DNA of 64,000 nt from Blautia wexlerae DSM 19850 (GCF_025148125.1 NZ_CP102267.1:2180501-2244500), one strand, 5' to 3'; shown: positions 26,907 through 35,121, counted from the first letter of the stretch. Made by a program: numbers and translations. The notes: generated by a model not told the origin, from the sequence alone.

Positions 26907-27383
26907 ATGGGATATACAGTTAATTCTATCATAATAAAAAAAGAGATAAACGAACTGTTCGAGATTATTAATGATGTTAGAAATTGGCCGGAATTACATA
27001 ACTATCAAGATGTAAAAATACTTGAAAAAAAGAAATTGCTAGATGGAAGGAGAAAGATTGTTTTTCAAGTTACGGGGAATAAAGAAGAGGAACCGGTTGA
27101 AATTTGGACATCTCAGAGAATTATAGATGTTACTAATATGTGTGCACGAGGGGTAAGACTAGAGCCTATGTACCCATTTAGACATTGGATACTTGATGTT
27201 GTTTTATCAGTAGAAAAAGAAGGAACAAAAATGACCTGGATACAGGACTTTAGTATGGATAAAAATTCAGGATTTACTGAAGAGGCTGTTGAAGAAATGA
27301 TTAATAAAGGTAGTAAGAAAGAACTTCAAATTTTTAAGGAAAAAATTGAGAGTGGCATAGTTAGCAGCAAGACAGAATTATAA
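26907..27383 (+). CDS. SRPBCC aromatase/cyclase
   Basis: 158 aa. The beginning (YTVNSIIIKKEINELFEIINDVRNWPEL) is the classic start of polyketide cyclase/START-like proteins, with Trp near residue 27, and the later part has the MTWIQDF strand. In actinomycetes such proteins fold and aromatise the first ring of the nascent chain (TcmN, WhiE ORFVI type). It follows the ACP gene by 11 nt behind AAGGAGG. It is single-domain, not the double-domain form. A second, diverged copy is at 30072. Confidence 0.82.
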   Translation: MGYTVNSIIIKKEINELFEIINDVRNWPELHNYQDVKILEKKKLLDGRRKIVFQVTGNKEEEPVEIWTSQRIIDVTNMCARGVRLEPMYPFRHWILDVVLSVEKEGTKMTWIQDFSMDKNSGFTEEAVEEMINKGSKKELQIFKEKIESGIVSSKTEL

Positions 27384-27392
27384 TAAAATATC

Positions 27393-27462
27393 AATAAAAT
27401 GGCAAGGAAAGATTTGTGAATTGTGCTTGGAATTTTTTGAAAATCTTTTATGCCATTTTATT
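27393..27462 (+). other. Intercistronic hairpin before KS-alpha
   Basis: AATAAAATGGCA (27393-27404) pairs exactly with TGCCATTTTATT (27451-27462), with further AAGATTT/AAAATCTT pairing inside. It sits in a 115-nt gap. Possible attenuator or processing site. Confidence 0.55.
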
Positions 27463-27498
27463 ATTCTGTAAATAAAGATATATTATAAGGAGATTCAG

Positions 27499-28755
27499 AT
27501 GAGAAGAGTTGTCGTAACGGGGATAGGACTAATTACGCCTATAGGCATAGGAAAAGAAGAATTCTGGAAAAATAATAAAGACGGAAAAAGTGGTATATGC
27601 GATATGCCAGAACTGGAAAAATTCGGTTTTGAATCTAAGGCTTACGGTTATGTGAAAAATTTTAAGCCAGAGCAATTAGGATTAACATTACGTGAAATTA
27701 GAAGAATGGATAGGATTACTCAATTTGGAGTTTTATGTACAGATCAAGCTGTTAAAGATTCAAAAATAGATTTATCTAAAATAGACAAAAATAGAGTAGG
27801 CGTTAATATTGCAAATGCAGTAGCAGGCACAAAATTCATGGATGAAGAATTTTCAGTTTTAACCAATAATGGAAAAGAGGTGGTAAATCCGGAAGATATA
27901 TCACCTTATGCATATGCACGCTCTATGCCTAATACAACTTCAAATGAAGTATCATATCGTTATGGTTTTAATGGAACCTGTTGTACAATGGCAACAGGAT
28001 GTACAACAGGAATTGATTCTATAGGATTTGCGTATGATCAAATACGGTGTGGGGAATTGGACGTAATGATATGCGGAGCGGCTGAGGCTCCAATAACACC
28101 TATAACTATTGCTGCCTTTGAAGCAATAGGAACACTTTCTACAAATAATAATCCGCCAGAAAAGGCCTCCAGACCTTTTGATGATACGAGAAATGGATTT
28201 GTTTTAGCGGAAGCAGCAGGGATATTAGTTTTAGAAGAACTTGGACATGCTTTAAATAGAGGTGCACATATCTACGGAGAAATTGGGGGATATGGTTCAG
28301 TAAATAATGCCATGCATATGACAGGTTTGAAGCCAGATGGTGAGGATTTATCAAGAGCAATAAAAATTGCAATAGAGGAAGCTAATATCACACCATTTGA
28401 GATTGATTATATCAATGCTCATGGTAGTGGAACCAAACAAAATGATATAAATGAAACAGGCGCCTATAAAAAAGTATTTGGTGAGCTGGCCTATAAAATA
28501 CCGATGAGTAGTACAAAATCAATGACAGGTCACCCTCTTGGTGCGGCTAGTGCAGTAGAAGCAATTGTTTGTTGTCTGGCATTGGAAAATAATTTTATGC
28601 CACCTACAATTAATTATAACAAGAAAGATGCACTATGTGATTTGGATTATATACCCAATTGTGGAAGAGAAAAAAATTTAAATGTTGTTTTAACAAATGC
28701 CAGTGGATTCGGTGGACTTCATGCAGCCATGATTCTAAAGAAATATATAGACTAA
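27499..28755 (+). CDS. Type II polyketide ketosynthase, KS-alpha
   Basis: 418 aa. The active-site context MATGCTTGIDSIG (Cys168) is the actinomycete KS-alpha wording TGCTSG rather than the FabF form. The His residues are present: His308 in NAHGSGTKQND and His345 in MTGHPLGA. It catalyses decarboxylative Claisen condensation of malonyl-ACP with the growing chain. With the next gene it should form the KS-CLF heterodimer. Start at ATG 27499 behind ATAAGGAGAT. It is not likely the housekeeping FabF, because of its neighbours and its Cys motif. Confidence 0.93.
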   Translation: MRRVVVTGIGLITPIGIGKEEFWKNNKDGKSGICDMPELEKFGFESKAYGYVKNFKPEQLGLTLREIRRMDRITQFGVLCTDQAVKDSKIDLSKIDKNRVGVNIANAVAGTKFMDEEFSVLTNNGKEVVNPEDISPYAYARSMPNTTSNEVSYRYGFNGTCCTMATGCTTGIDSIGFAYDQIRCGELDVMICGAAEAPITPITIAAFEAIGTLSTNNNPPEKASRPFDDTRNGFVLAEAAGILVLEELGHALNRGAHIYGEIGGYGSVNNAMHMTGLKPDGEDLSRAIKIAIEEANITPFEIDYINAHGSGTKQNDINETGAYKKVFGELAYKIPMSSTKSMTGHPLGAASAVEAIVCCLALENNFMPPTINYNKKDALCDLDYIPNCGREKNLNVVLTNASGFGGLHAAMILKKYID

Positions 28756-28793
28756 TTGATAATAGTTGTTATTGAATAAAAAGGAGTATACAG

Positions 28794-30032
28794 ATGAATA
28801 GACGAAGAGTTGTCATAACAGGATTGGGAGTGATTTCACCATCAGGAAATGATGTGGAAACATTTTGGGAATCGTTAAAACAAGGTAAATCAAGTATAGG
28901 CCCAATTACGAAATTTGATACAAGCGATTTTGATGTAAAAATTGCTGGGGAAGTAAAAAATTTTGACATTAAGAAATACGGATTTCCATTTATGCTTACT
29001 AGGCAATTAGATGAATTTACACATTATGCTATGGCTGCAACAAAGATGGCTTTAGACGATTCTATGATAAATCTTGAAATGGTTGATAGAACCAGAATGG
29101 GGGTTTTTGCAGGCAATTGTCTTGGAGGAGTTGGGTTTGGTGAGAAAGAATTGTATAATTTATATAGAGAAGGTTGGCAGTGTGTAAGTCCCTATCAGTC
29201 TATTTCATGGTTCTATACTGCACCACAAGGACAAATCTCAATTTTTTACAAATTAAAAGGTTATAGTAAAACTTTTGTAGCAGATAGAATAAGTTCTGAT
29301 GTTGCACTGGGGTATGCATATCAATCGATTATGTTGAATCGTTTAGATACTTGTTTGGTTTGCGGCACAGAGGCTGGAGTATTTCCATACGGAATGTCAC
29401 TGTTTTCAAGTAGTGATGTTTTATCAAAAAAACGAGATGCTTGTTATTGTCCATATGATTTAAAAAGAAATGGAATGATTCTTGGGGAGGGGGCAGGTAC
29501 CTTAGTAATTGAGGAATTAGAACACGCATTAAAGCGCAATGCGCCAATATACGGTGAAATTCTTTCCTTTAGTAATAATTGTGATGGGGTTCATCATAAA
29601 GAAAAAAATAAAAATGGAAAAAAATATAAAGAGGTAATAGAATCTTGCATTAGAAAAGCAAATATATCGTATGATGAAATTGATTATATTAATTTAGATG
29701 GTGCTGCTCTATGGGAAGATGATGTCATTGAAACAAATGTATTAAAGGAAATTTGGGGAAAAGAAATTGGTACAGTATCTTTAAGCTGTCCTAAATCAAT
29801 GTTTGGAAACACTTTTGGGGCTGCTGGAGCATTAGATGCAATTATTAATTGTTTGGCAATCAAAAATAACACAGTACCTCCCACAATAAATTATGAGGAT
29901 CAGGATTCAAATTGTGATTTGAATTATACACCTAATAAAGCTTTGCATAGAAATATCAATACAGTATTACAAATTGCAAGGGGGAGAGGGGGAATTAATA
30001 GTGCTATGCTCCTTCGTGAATTTAAAGAATAG
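28794..30032 (+). CDS. Chain length factor, KS-beta
   Basis: 412 aa, ketosynthase fold but catalytically dead. At the Cys position it has Ile166 (DRISSDV), at the first His Asp302 (NLDGAAL) and at the second His Asn339 (FGNTFGAA). Loss of the whole triad beside an intact KS-alpha is diagnostic of a chain length factor. The actinomycete CLF usually has Gln in the Cys position; Ile here is a different solution. It should set the number of malonate units. ATG at 28794 behind AAAAGGAG. Confidence 0.9.
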   Translation: MNRRRVVITGLGVISPSGNDVETFWESLKQGKSSIGPITKFDTSDFDVKIAGEVKNFDIKKYGFPFMLTRQLDEFTHYAMAATKMALDDSMINLEMVDRTRMGVFAGNCLGGVGFGEKELYNLYREGWQCVSPYQSISWFYTAPQGQISIFYKLKGYSKTFVADRISSDVALGYAYQSIMLNRLDTCLVCGTEAGVFPYGMSLFSSSDVLSKKRDACYCPYDLKRNGMILGEGAGTLVIEELEHALKRNAPIYGEILSFSNNCDGVHHKEKNKNGKKYKEVIESCIRKANISYDEIDYINLDGAALWEDDVIETNVLKEIWGKEIGTVSLSCPKSMFGNTFGAAGALDAIINCLAIKNNTVPPTINYEDQDSNCDLNYTPNKALHRNINTVLQIARGRGGINSAMLLREFKE

Positions 30033-30071
30033 TATAGAAATTGGCATGTTATAGAAAAGAGGTTATGGAGA

Positions 30072-30515
30072 GTGCCTGTAATAAAAAAGGAGATAATTTT
30101 AAAAGGTACAACAAAAGAGATATTTAAAAGAATGTCTGAGTATAGCTTTATTCAAGAAATGAATTCGTCTGCAAATGTATGTACAAAAATTATTTTTAAA
30201 AAACCAAGAATCATCAGATATGGTATAGAAGTAAAGAATATTGGGTATTGGGAATCTGAAAGGGTATTTATACCAGAAAAAAATGTAATTATTACACAGC
30301 GTAAAGAACCGATGGGACCATTTAAATATTTAGTTGTTATCTATGTTTTAGAAAAAGATAATCAGGGAACAAAATTTACATATATTGAAGAATTTGACGT
30401 ATGTGATAATTATCAAAATGAAGTAGAAAAAATTTATTCTGACATTTCAAAAAAAGTAAATCCCATTTTACAAAAGATCACAGATTATTTTAATTTGGAA
30501 CATATTTTGCAATAA
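30072..30515 (+). CDS. Second SRPBCC cyclase-like protein
   Basis: 147 aa, GTG start at 30072 with AAGAGGTT about 8 nt upstream. It shares the SRPBCC pattern with the 26907 protein (strand FTYIEEFDV corresponds to MTWIQDF), but its N-terminal part is diverged and lacks the Asn-Val-Arg-Trp-Pro wording. It probably acts on a later ring or guides folding of the chain. It lies between the chain length factor and the malonyl transferase. Confidence 0.7.
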   Translation: MPVIKKEIILKGTTKEIFKRMSEYSFIQEMNSSANVCTKIIFKKPRIIRYGIEVKNIGYWESERVFIPEKNVIITQRKEPMGPFKYLVVIYVLEKDNQGTKFTYIEEFDVCDNYQNEVEKIYSDISKKVNPILQKITDYFNLEHILQ

Positions 30516-30553
30516 GTACTATTGATAAGAGGTATTGGTAAATATGGAATAAT

Positions 30554-30594
30554 AAAAACTCTTGTATTGTAGATGAAGCAATACGAGAGTTTTT
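30554..30594 (+). terminator. Strong intra-operon hairpin before the malonyl transferase
   Basis: AAAAACTCTTGTATTG (30554-30569) pairs with CAATACGAGAGTTTTT (30579-30594), 16 bp with one G-U. The stem ends in TTTTTA, so it can act as a partial terminator. Confidence 0.7.
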
Positions 30595-30620
30595 ATACAT
30601 AAGAGTATAGGAGGTTCGTT

Positions 30621-31544
30621 ATGGCAAAAAATATTGCATTTGTTTTTCCGGGACAAGGTGCACAATATTCTGGTATGGGAAATGATTTTTATAATCAATA
30701 TGAAAAAGCAAAACAAATTTATGATTATGCATCTGAAATTTGTAATATAGATGTAAAAAAAATCTGTTTTGATAGTTCTGACAGTAGAATTCATGAAACA
30801 AAATATACACAAATTGCAATTTTTACTACGTCATTAGCAATTTTAGAATGTGTACATGAAATGGGTGTCACTTCAACTGTTAATGCTGGGTTAAGCTTAG
30901 GTGAGTATACTGCATTGGCAGCATCAAATGTGATTGATATAAAAGACTTATTTTTATTAGTCAAAAAAAGAGGAAAATATATGCAAGAGGCTTTCCCGAC
31001 AGGCGGTGCAATGGCTGCGGTTATTGGCCTTTCTGAAAGAGAGGTGGTGGCAATTTGTAATCAGATGAATGGTAATATATATATTGCTAATTATAATTGT
31101 CCCGGACAAATAGTCGTAACAGGGGAAAAGGCTGTAGTGGAAGCATCGTATGAAATATTTCAAAAAAAAGGAGCAAAGATGGTTTTACCGTTAAATGTTA
31201 GTGGACCATTTCATTCGCCATTATTAGAAACGGCTAAAAAGAAACTTGAAATTAGTTTGAAAGATGTACAAATTAATAATTTTATCATTCCCTATGTATC
31301 AAATGTTAATGCAAAATATATTAATTATAGTTGTGATATTAAATCATTACTTTCTGAGCAAATTGTTTCTTCTGTGAAATGGCAACAGAGTATAAAAGAA
31401 ATGATAAGACAGGGGGTAGATTTGTTTATTGAAGTAGGTCCGGGATCAACATTGACAAATTTGATTAGAAAAATTGACCCTGGCGTAGAAGTGCTAAATA
31501 TTCAAGCTGTGGGAGATATGAAAACTTTGTTGAAAGTTAATTGA
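30621..31544 (+). CDS. Malonyl-CoA:ACP transacylase (FabD-like)
   Basis: 307 aa. Motifs: FPGQGAQYSGMG, nucleophile Ser92 in GLSLGEYTAL and His198 in GPFHSPLL; GPGSTLTNL is near the C-terminus. It loads malonyl from CoA (made by the accBC-accDA enzyme) on to the cluster ACP. Start ATG at 30621 behind TAGGAGG. Type II clusters often borrow FabD from fatty acid synthesis, so its own copy supports a self-contained pathway. Confidence 0.92.
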   Translation: MAKNIAFVFPGQGAQYSGMGNDFYNQYEKAKQIYDYASEICNIDVKKICFDSSDSRIHETKYTQIAIFTTSLAILECVHEMGVTSTVNAGLSLGEYTALAASNVIDIKDLFLLVKKRGKYMQEAFPTGGAMAAVIGLSEREVVAICNQMNGNIYIANYNCPGQIVVTGEKAVVEASYEIFQKKGAKMVLPLNVSGPFHSPLLETAKKKLEISLKDVQINNFIIPYVSNVNAKYINYSCDIKSLLSEQIVSSVKWQQSIKEMIRQGVDLFIEVGPGSTLTNLIRKIDPGVEVLNIQAVGDMKTLLKVN

Positions 31545-31583
31545 AGTTATTATAGAAAACAATAGTGTAATAGAGGAAGAAAA

Positions 31584-31913
31584 ATGAGAAATGTTTTTCC
31601 AGAATATAAATCTGAAATTGTATTAGGAAATGGTAAATTTCAACTTGATCCCATGTCATATACTGTTATTTATGAAGGAAAAGAAATCAGCTTAGCTCCC
31701 AGGGAATTTGAAGTTCTGTATCTTTTAGCCCAAAGGCCAAATTGGGTTATTCCAAAGAAGAATATCTATTGTTCGGTCTGGGGGAGTAATTATTATGATG
31801 ATCAGATTCCGTACAAAACAGTGGAACATGTAGTATGGAAGATACGAAAAAAGATGGGGTATGATATTATAGAAACATTGATCAATGTAGGATATAGACT
31901 AAAAAAGATGTAA
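31584..31913 (+). CDS. Stand-alone OmpR-type winged-helix protein (copy 2)
   Basis: 109 aa, a full-length paralogue of the 8888 gene (about 24 differences by eye). Same winged-helix domain (LAPREFEVLYLLA, WKIRKKMG, INVGYRLKKM) and no receiver. It is the last gene of the AT-rich biosynthetic region; beyond it the sequence becomes mobile-element-like. A role as local activator is likely. Recombination between the two direct copies would delete the polyketide cluster. Confidence 0.75.
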   Translation: MRNVFPEYKSEIVLGNGKFQLDPMSYTVIYEGKEISLAPREFEVLYLLAQRPNWVIPKKNIYCSVWGSNYYDDQIPYKTVEHVVWKIRKKMGYDIIETLINVGYRLKKM

Positions 31914-32099
31914 AGGCGAGATAGTGTGAGTAAAAGTTTGTATATTCTGATTGAATTTTTGGGAGATACGCCATATAATATTGGCAACTATAAGAAGGTG
32001 CGTACATACGTCATTTGACTAAATATCACGTTGTAACTAGAAATTGAGATAAACCCTTACAGAGCTTTTGTGGATAATCCAAAGAAAAGGAGGCTGACT

Positions 32100-32708
32100 A
32101 TGAACGTATATGAAGAAATAGATCAGGAAACAATGATGTTGCTTTTAGATTCCTTGTGTAAACGGACAGTGGAGGGAAAACAGATATGGGAAAATATGGA
32201 GTATAATCCTATTTCCTTTTTACAGAAAGATATTTATGAAAAAGAAGGTACCTGTATATCACAAATGTTTGAAGCAACGACAGTGTTCAATAACATTGAA
32301 TATGAATTAGAGCTTTCAGAGTCAATCGAACTTCCGTCTGGCAAGGGAGATATTTTTGGAACAATTTCTTATGAAACAGAAGGCGGAGAAAATAATACGT
32401 ATGATTTCTCTTTATCTTTTGATTTAGAGAAATATGATGATGCGAATGCGGAAGAATTGCAGGGTATTTTTGGGAACTCAATCATTGTACAGTTTACAGA
32501 TGCAATAGTGGGAGTATTTGAAAATTCAGATGCGGTAGCTGAAGGATTTGCTTATGCAAGATACTATCATCAAACAGGAATTGATTCGGAATGGGAAACC
32601 AATCCTCTTGTGAAACTTGGAGAGAAACTGATGCAAGAGCACGCAATGCTGGATTTTCATAAAATAGTATTGGATACAGATTCTAGGGAGCGTTTATTGA
32701 AACGGTAA
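32100..32708 (+). CDS. Hypothetical protein of a mobile element
   Basis: 202 aa from the ATG at 32100 (AAAAGGAGG 6 nt before); an in-frame GTG at 32070 is unlikely. Soluble, acidic and without signal or membrane segment. The middle is rich in beta-type patterns (ISYETEGGENNTYDFSLSFDLEKY). I do not recognise the family. It is the first gene right of the AT-rich cluster and is followed by the structured RNA. Confidence 0.6.
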   Translation: MNVYEEIDQETMMLLLDSLCKRTVEGKQIWENMEYNPISFLQKDIYEKEGTCISQMFEATTVFNNIEYELELSESIELPSGKGDIFGTISYETEGGENNTYDFSLSFDLEKYDDANAEELQGIFGNSIIVQFTDAIVGVFENSDAVAEGFAYARYYHQTGIDSEWETNPLVKLGEKLMQEHAMLDFHKIVLDTDSRERLLKR

Positions 32709-32756
32709 GTAACGGGTTATAATAAGATACAACCAATCAATTTTTTGTGGAAACTA

Positions 32757-32785
32757 TTGATATTTCTTAGGGTATCGCATATAAT
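32757..32785 (+). promoter_or_regulatory. Strong promoter of a non-coding RNA
   Basis: TTGATA (32757-32762), exact 17-nt spacer, TATAAT (32780-32785). No coding sequence begins until 33074, so the transcript starting near 32792 has a long non-coding part. Confidence 0.75.
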
Positions 32786-32791
32786 ATAATT

Positions 32792-33047
32792 AAGCCAAAA
32801 GGTTTCGTGTAGCGGCACGTAAAAGCTGTACTGTGCCCGGGCAGGGTAATTACTGGGACTATTTGATACTCGGAAGGGTATTACGCCCACACCAGGGAGA
32901 TACGGTGAGTCCGCGCCGGGGACTCAATGATACCGGCGACATTTTAGACATTCGGAAGGATGTCGCGGCTGACAGCCAGCATAAAACCGCTTTTTAAGAT
33001 TATGGGCGCTGGATAACAAAAAAGTTGTCCAGTGCTGTTTTTTTATA
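32792..33047 (+). ncRNA. Structured non-coding RNA, family not recognised
   Basis: About 255 nt between a consensus promoter and a rho-independent terminator (GCGCTGGATAAC, 33006-33017, with GTTGTCCAGTGCT, 33024-33036, then seven T). It is much richer in GC than its flanks and full of inverted repeats: CACC/GGTG (32889-32906 area), GAGTCC/GGACTC, CGCCGG/CCGGCG, GCGACA/TGTCGC and GGCT/AGCC. Two hairpins share the same loop wording, ATACTCGGAAGGGTAT and GACATTCGGAAGGATGTC. No reading frame with a ribosome binding site spans it. The PBECR4-like gene starts 27 nt after the terminator. Confidence 0.65.
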
Positions 33048-33073
33048 CTATAGTGATGATTGGGAAAAGATAG

Positions 33074-33706
33074 ATGGGAAAACAACAGGATAGAGAGAAA
33101 ATTGTACAGGAGATTAAAGTGGCTGCTGATCTGTATAGGAAGCATTTAGTAGGTAAAAGATTTCTATATGTATTTGAAGGCAGATATATTGAGGTGCTTT
33201 ATAAAGCTGCCAATTTTAGGCACTTGACAGGTGTGGCCACGAACCTTTCAGCAAAAAAGTTTTATAGTTATGCAGCAAAAAAGATGCTTCAGGCTTCGCA
33301 GATATTTTTTACACCGCAGCACCCTTTTTCATTGTGTAAGCGTAAGATTAAGCATATCGGACAGATTGCAATGCTGGCTGGCTCAGAAGGATTTATGCTG
33401 GAAGAGATTGTTACAGATACGAGAAATTATAAGTTTGGCACAACAGATCTTAATTTTACTCTATGCTTAAATAAAGAGTATGATGATAAGGGGCAGCAAA
33501 AGGGCGATTGCTTTGTAGTAGAATCGCTGCGAGATGAAGATTGCTTCTCTAAAAGTAGAACAGCATATACAGTAACTCATATTTTTTCAGCACCGAATGA
33601 TGCGAAAAAATATACAAATTTACTGTTTTTAGATGAAAATGCAACGATAGACGGTCTTCCAGATGAAATTAAGAACATGCTGGATCAAACTTTATTACAT
33701 AAATAA
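33074..33706 (+). CDS. PBECR4-like nuclease-fold protein
   Basis: 210 aa. The stretch FEGRYIEVLYKAANFRHLTGV followed by SAKKFYSYA resembles PBECR-type domains (RelE/Barnase/EndoU-like fold) found on phages and integrative elements; I am fairly but not fully sure. A preceding terminator separates it from the structured RNA, as in RNA-controlled toxin loci. Start ATG 33074 with GGGAAAAGATAG upstream, a weak ribosome binding site. No signal peptide. Activity is unproven. Confidence 0.55.
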   Translation: MGKQQDREKIVQEIKVAADLYRKHLVGKRFLYVFEGRYIEVLYKAANFRHLTGVATNLSAKKFYSYAAKKMLQASQIFFTPQHPFSLCKRKIKHIGQIAMLAGSEGFMLEEIVTDTRNYKFGTTDLNFTLCLNKEYDDKGQQKGDCFVVESLRDEDCFSKSRTAYTVTHIFSAPNDAKKYTNLLFLDENATIDGLPDEIKNMLDQTLLHK

Positions 33707-33800
33707 AAATGGAGCGTACAGGTCTTGGCGTATAGAAAATACTGCAGGATCTTTTTGCGAAAGAATTTTTAAGATATGAGAGAAAAGAGGTGCTTTCTAT

Positions 33801-33980
33801 ATGGCTACATCAAGTATCCTTACAGAGCTTGTGATTGAAGACCCCAAAAAGGCAGAAGCATTTATTAACGCACTGGAAATGTCCAGTCAAGAACCAGTAT
33901 GTAGCCCGTCTGCCCCGTCCATTCCCATATTAGATAGTGTGGAAGATATACGGAGGTTCCTGGAAAGAAAAAACAAATAA
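33801..33980 (+). CDS. Small hypothetical protein, 59 aa
   Basis: Short gene with a good site (AGAGGTG, 8 nt before the ATG). The peptide begins MATSSILTELVIEDPKKAE and ends in a basic Arg-Lys tail. The pattern of a TELVI...DPKKAEAF start is like small proteins that accompany recombinase genes on Firmicute elements, but I cannot name a family. A terminator hairpin follows 40 nt later. Confidence 0.55.
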   Translation: MATSSILTELVIEDPKKAEAFINALEMSSQEPVCSPSAPSIPILDSVEDIRRFLERKNK

Positions 33981-34021
33981 GCCTATGTATTGGCAAATAT
34001 CTTAGATGAATAGAAGCTATT

Positions 34022-34057
34022 GGAGAGGAGTCGATATGTGACGTTCTCTCCTTTTTT
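34022..34057 (+). terminator. Rho-independent terminator
   Basis: GGAGAG (34022-34027) pairs with CTCTCC (34046-34051), followed by TTTTTT. Confidence 0.7.
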
Positions 34058-34258
34058 ATGCCTAAATGAAGAGATAATGCAGTGCTTTTTCGTAAATGGT
34101 GCAAAAATCGTTTTCAACTCGTTCAGATATAATAAATCTCTAAAACCAAAAAAGGAAAGAAATGGTAATGAAACAGAAAAATCTTGCCTCCATAGTCCAT
34201 TACCAGGGAAAGGATTTGTAATTATAATAGAGCCTGTAATCAACGAGGAGATAAAAGA

Positions 34259-34615
34259 ATGCAGAATGAACTTTGTATTGTAGCAGATGCAATAAAAGCC
34301 TTGCGGGAAGCCAGGGGGCTGACCCAGGAGCAGCTTGCGGAAAAAGCAGATATTTCCGTATCCCATCTGGCAAAAATCGAAACACATGCCAGGGCCATGG
34401 GCATGAAAACTTATATCCGGCTGTTGGAAGCTATGGATATTCCCATAAAAGAACACTTCATGCACATGGGTACAGCGAAAAAAGATATGATGCTGAAGGA
34501 AAAGATCTGGTATCTGGTACAGGATTGTAATGAATGGGAAACCAGCCTTTTGATTTATTCGATAGAAGGAATTAAAAAAGGGTTAAAGGAATATCAGCAA
34601 GACAGCAGGAAGTGA
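34259..34615 (+). CDS. XRE-family regulator of the mobile element
   Basis: 118 aa. The helix-turn-helix is at about residues 8-62 (IKALREARGLTQEQLAEKADISVSHLAKIE). The C-terminal half is helical with no recognised domain. ATG at 34259 behind CGAGGAG. GC content is clearly higher than in the biosynthetic region. It is followed at once by the Spo0A-like gene; together they look like the regulatory module of an integrative element. Confidence 0.85.
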   Translation: MQNELCIVADAIKALREARGLTQEQLAEKADISVSHLAKIETHARAMGMKTYIRLLEAMDIPIKEHFMHMGTAKKDMMLKEKIWYLVQDCNEWETSLLIYSIEGIKKGLKEYQQDSRK

Positions 34616-34641
34616 GAATACAGACGGGGAGGAAAAGGGAA

Positions 34642-35097
34642 ATGTTATCAAAAGAAAAGGTGGAAGCAGTATTATTTAAAATGGGAATGCCGGCCAATGT
34701 GAAAGGATTTGGCTATATTGTAGACAGTGTTTTGCTTCTGGAAGAAGACAGCAAGATTAAAACGACATATCTGTATTTTAAGGTGGCCCAGCAACATGGC
34801 ACGACAGGACAGAGGGTAGAACGGGCAATCCGTCATGCGTTTGATATTGTCCGAAGCTGCAGAGGTGATTATGATGTGGTGAACCATTATATCGGTTTTA
34901 TTAACTGTGCCAATTCTCCTTCCTTATCCATGCTTACAATGAAGATACGGGAAGAAGCACTGGAAGTACAGGAACCAAAACCGGAAAAGAAAGAAGAAAA
35001 CGTAATTACAGGAATTACCGAAGCCCGGCTTCTGGAGTTAATGCGGCAGGCATACACAGAATTCTGGGCAGATATGATTATCCGGTTAAAGAAATAA
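34642..35097 (+). CDS. Spo0A C-terminal-domain-like DNA-binding protein
   Basis: 151 aa from the ATG at 34642 (GGGGAGG 10 nt before). Residues about 8-90 match the Spo0A effector fold: MGMPANVKGFGYI and GTTGQRVERAIRHAFDI. There is no receiver domain. The C-terminal tail (QEPKPEKKEENV and beyond) is a linker and helix specific to this type. Such truncated Spo0A-like proteins occur on clostridial mobile elements and may bind 0A-box-like sites. Target unknown. Confidence 0.8.
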   Translation: MLSKEKVEAVLFKMGMPANVKGFGYIVDSVLLLEEDSKIKTTYLYFKVAQQHGTTGQRVERAIRHAFDIVRSCRGDYDVVNHYIGFINCANSPSLSMLTMKIREEALEVQEPKPEKKEENVITGITEARLLELMRQAYTEFWADMIIRLKK

Positions 35098-35121
35098 AGA
35101 GAAATGCAGACAGAAAACAGT

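Noticed and set aside
33074..33706. ToxN-type toxin
   Set aside because: The layout is similar, but I see no ToxN-like sequence; PBECR4-like is the better description.
33983..34465. 160-aa minus-strand frame across the XRE gene region
   Set aside because: Overlaps the XRE gene and a terminator; no start signal; composition unlike a protein.
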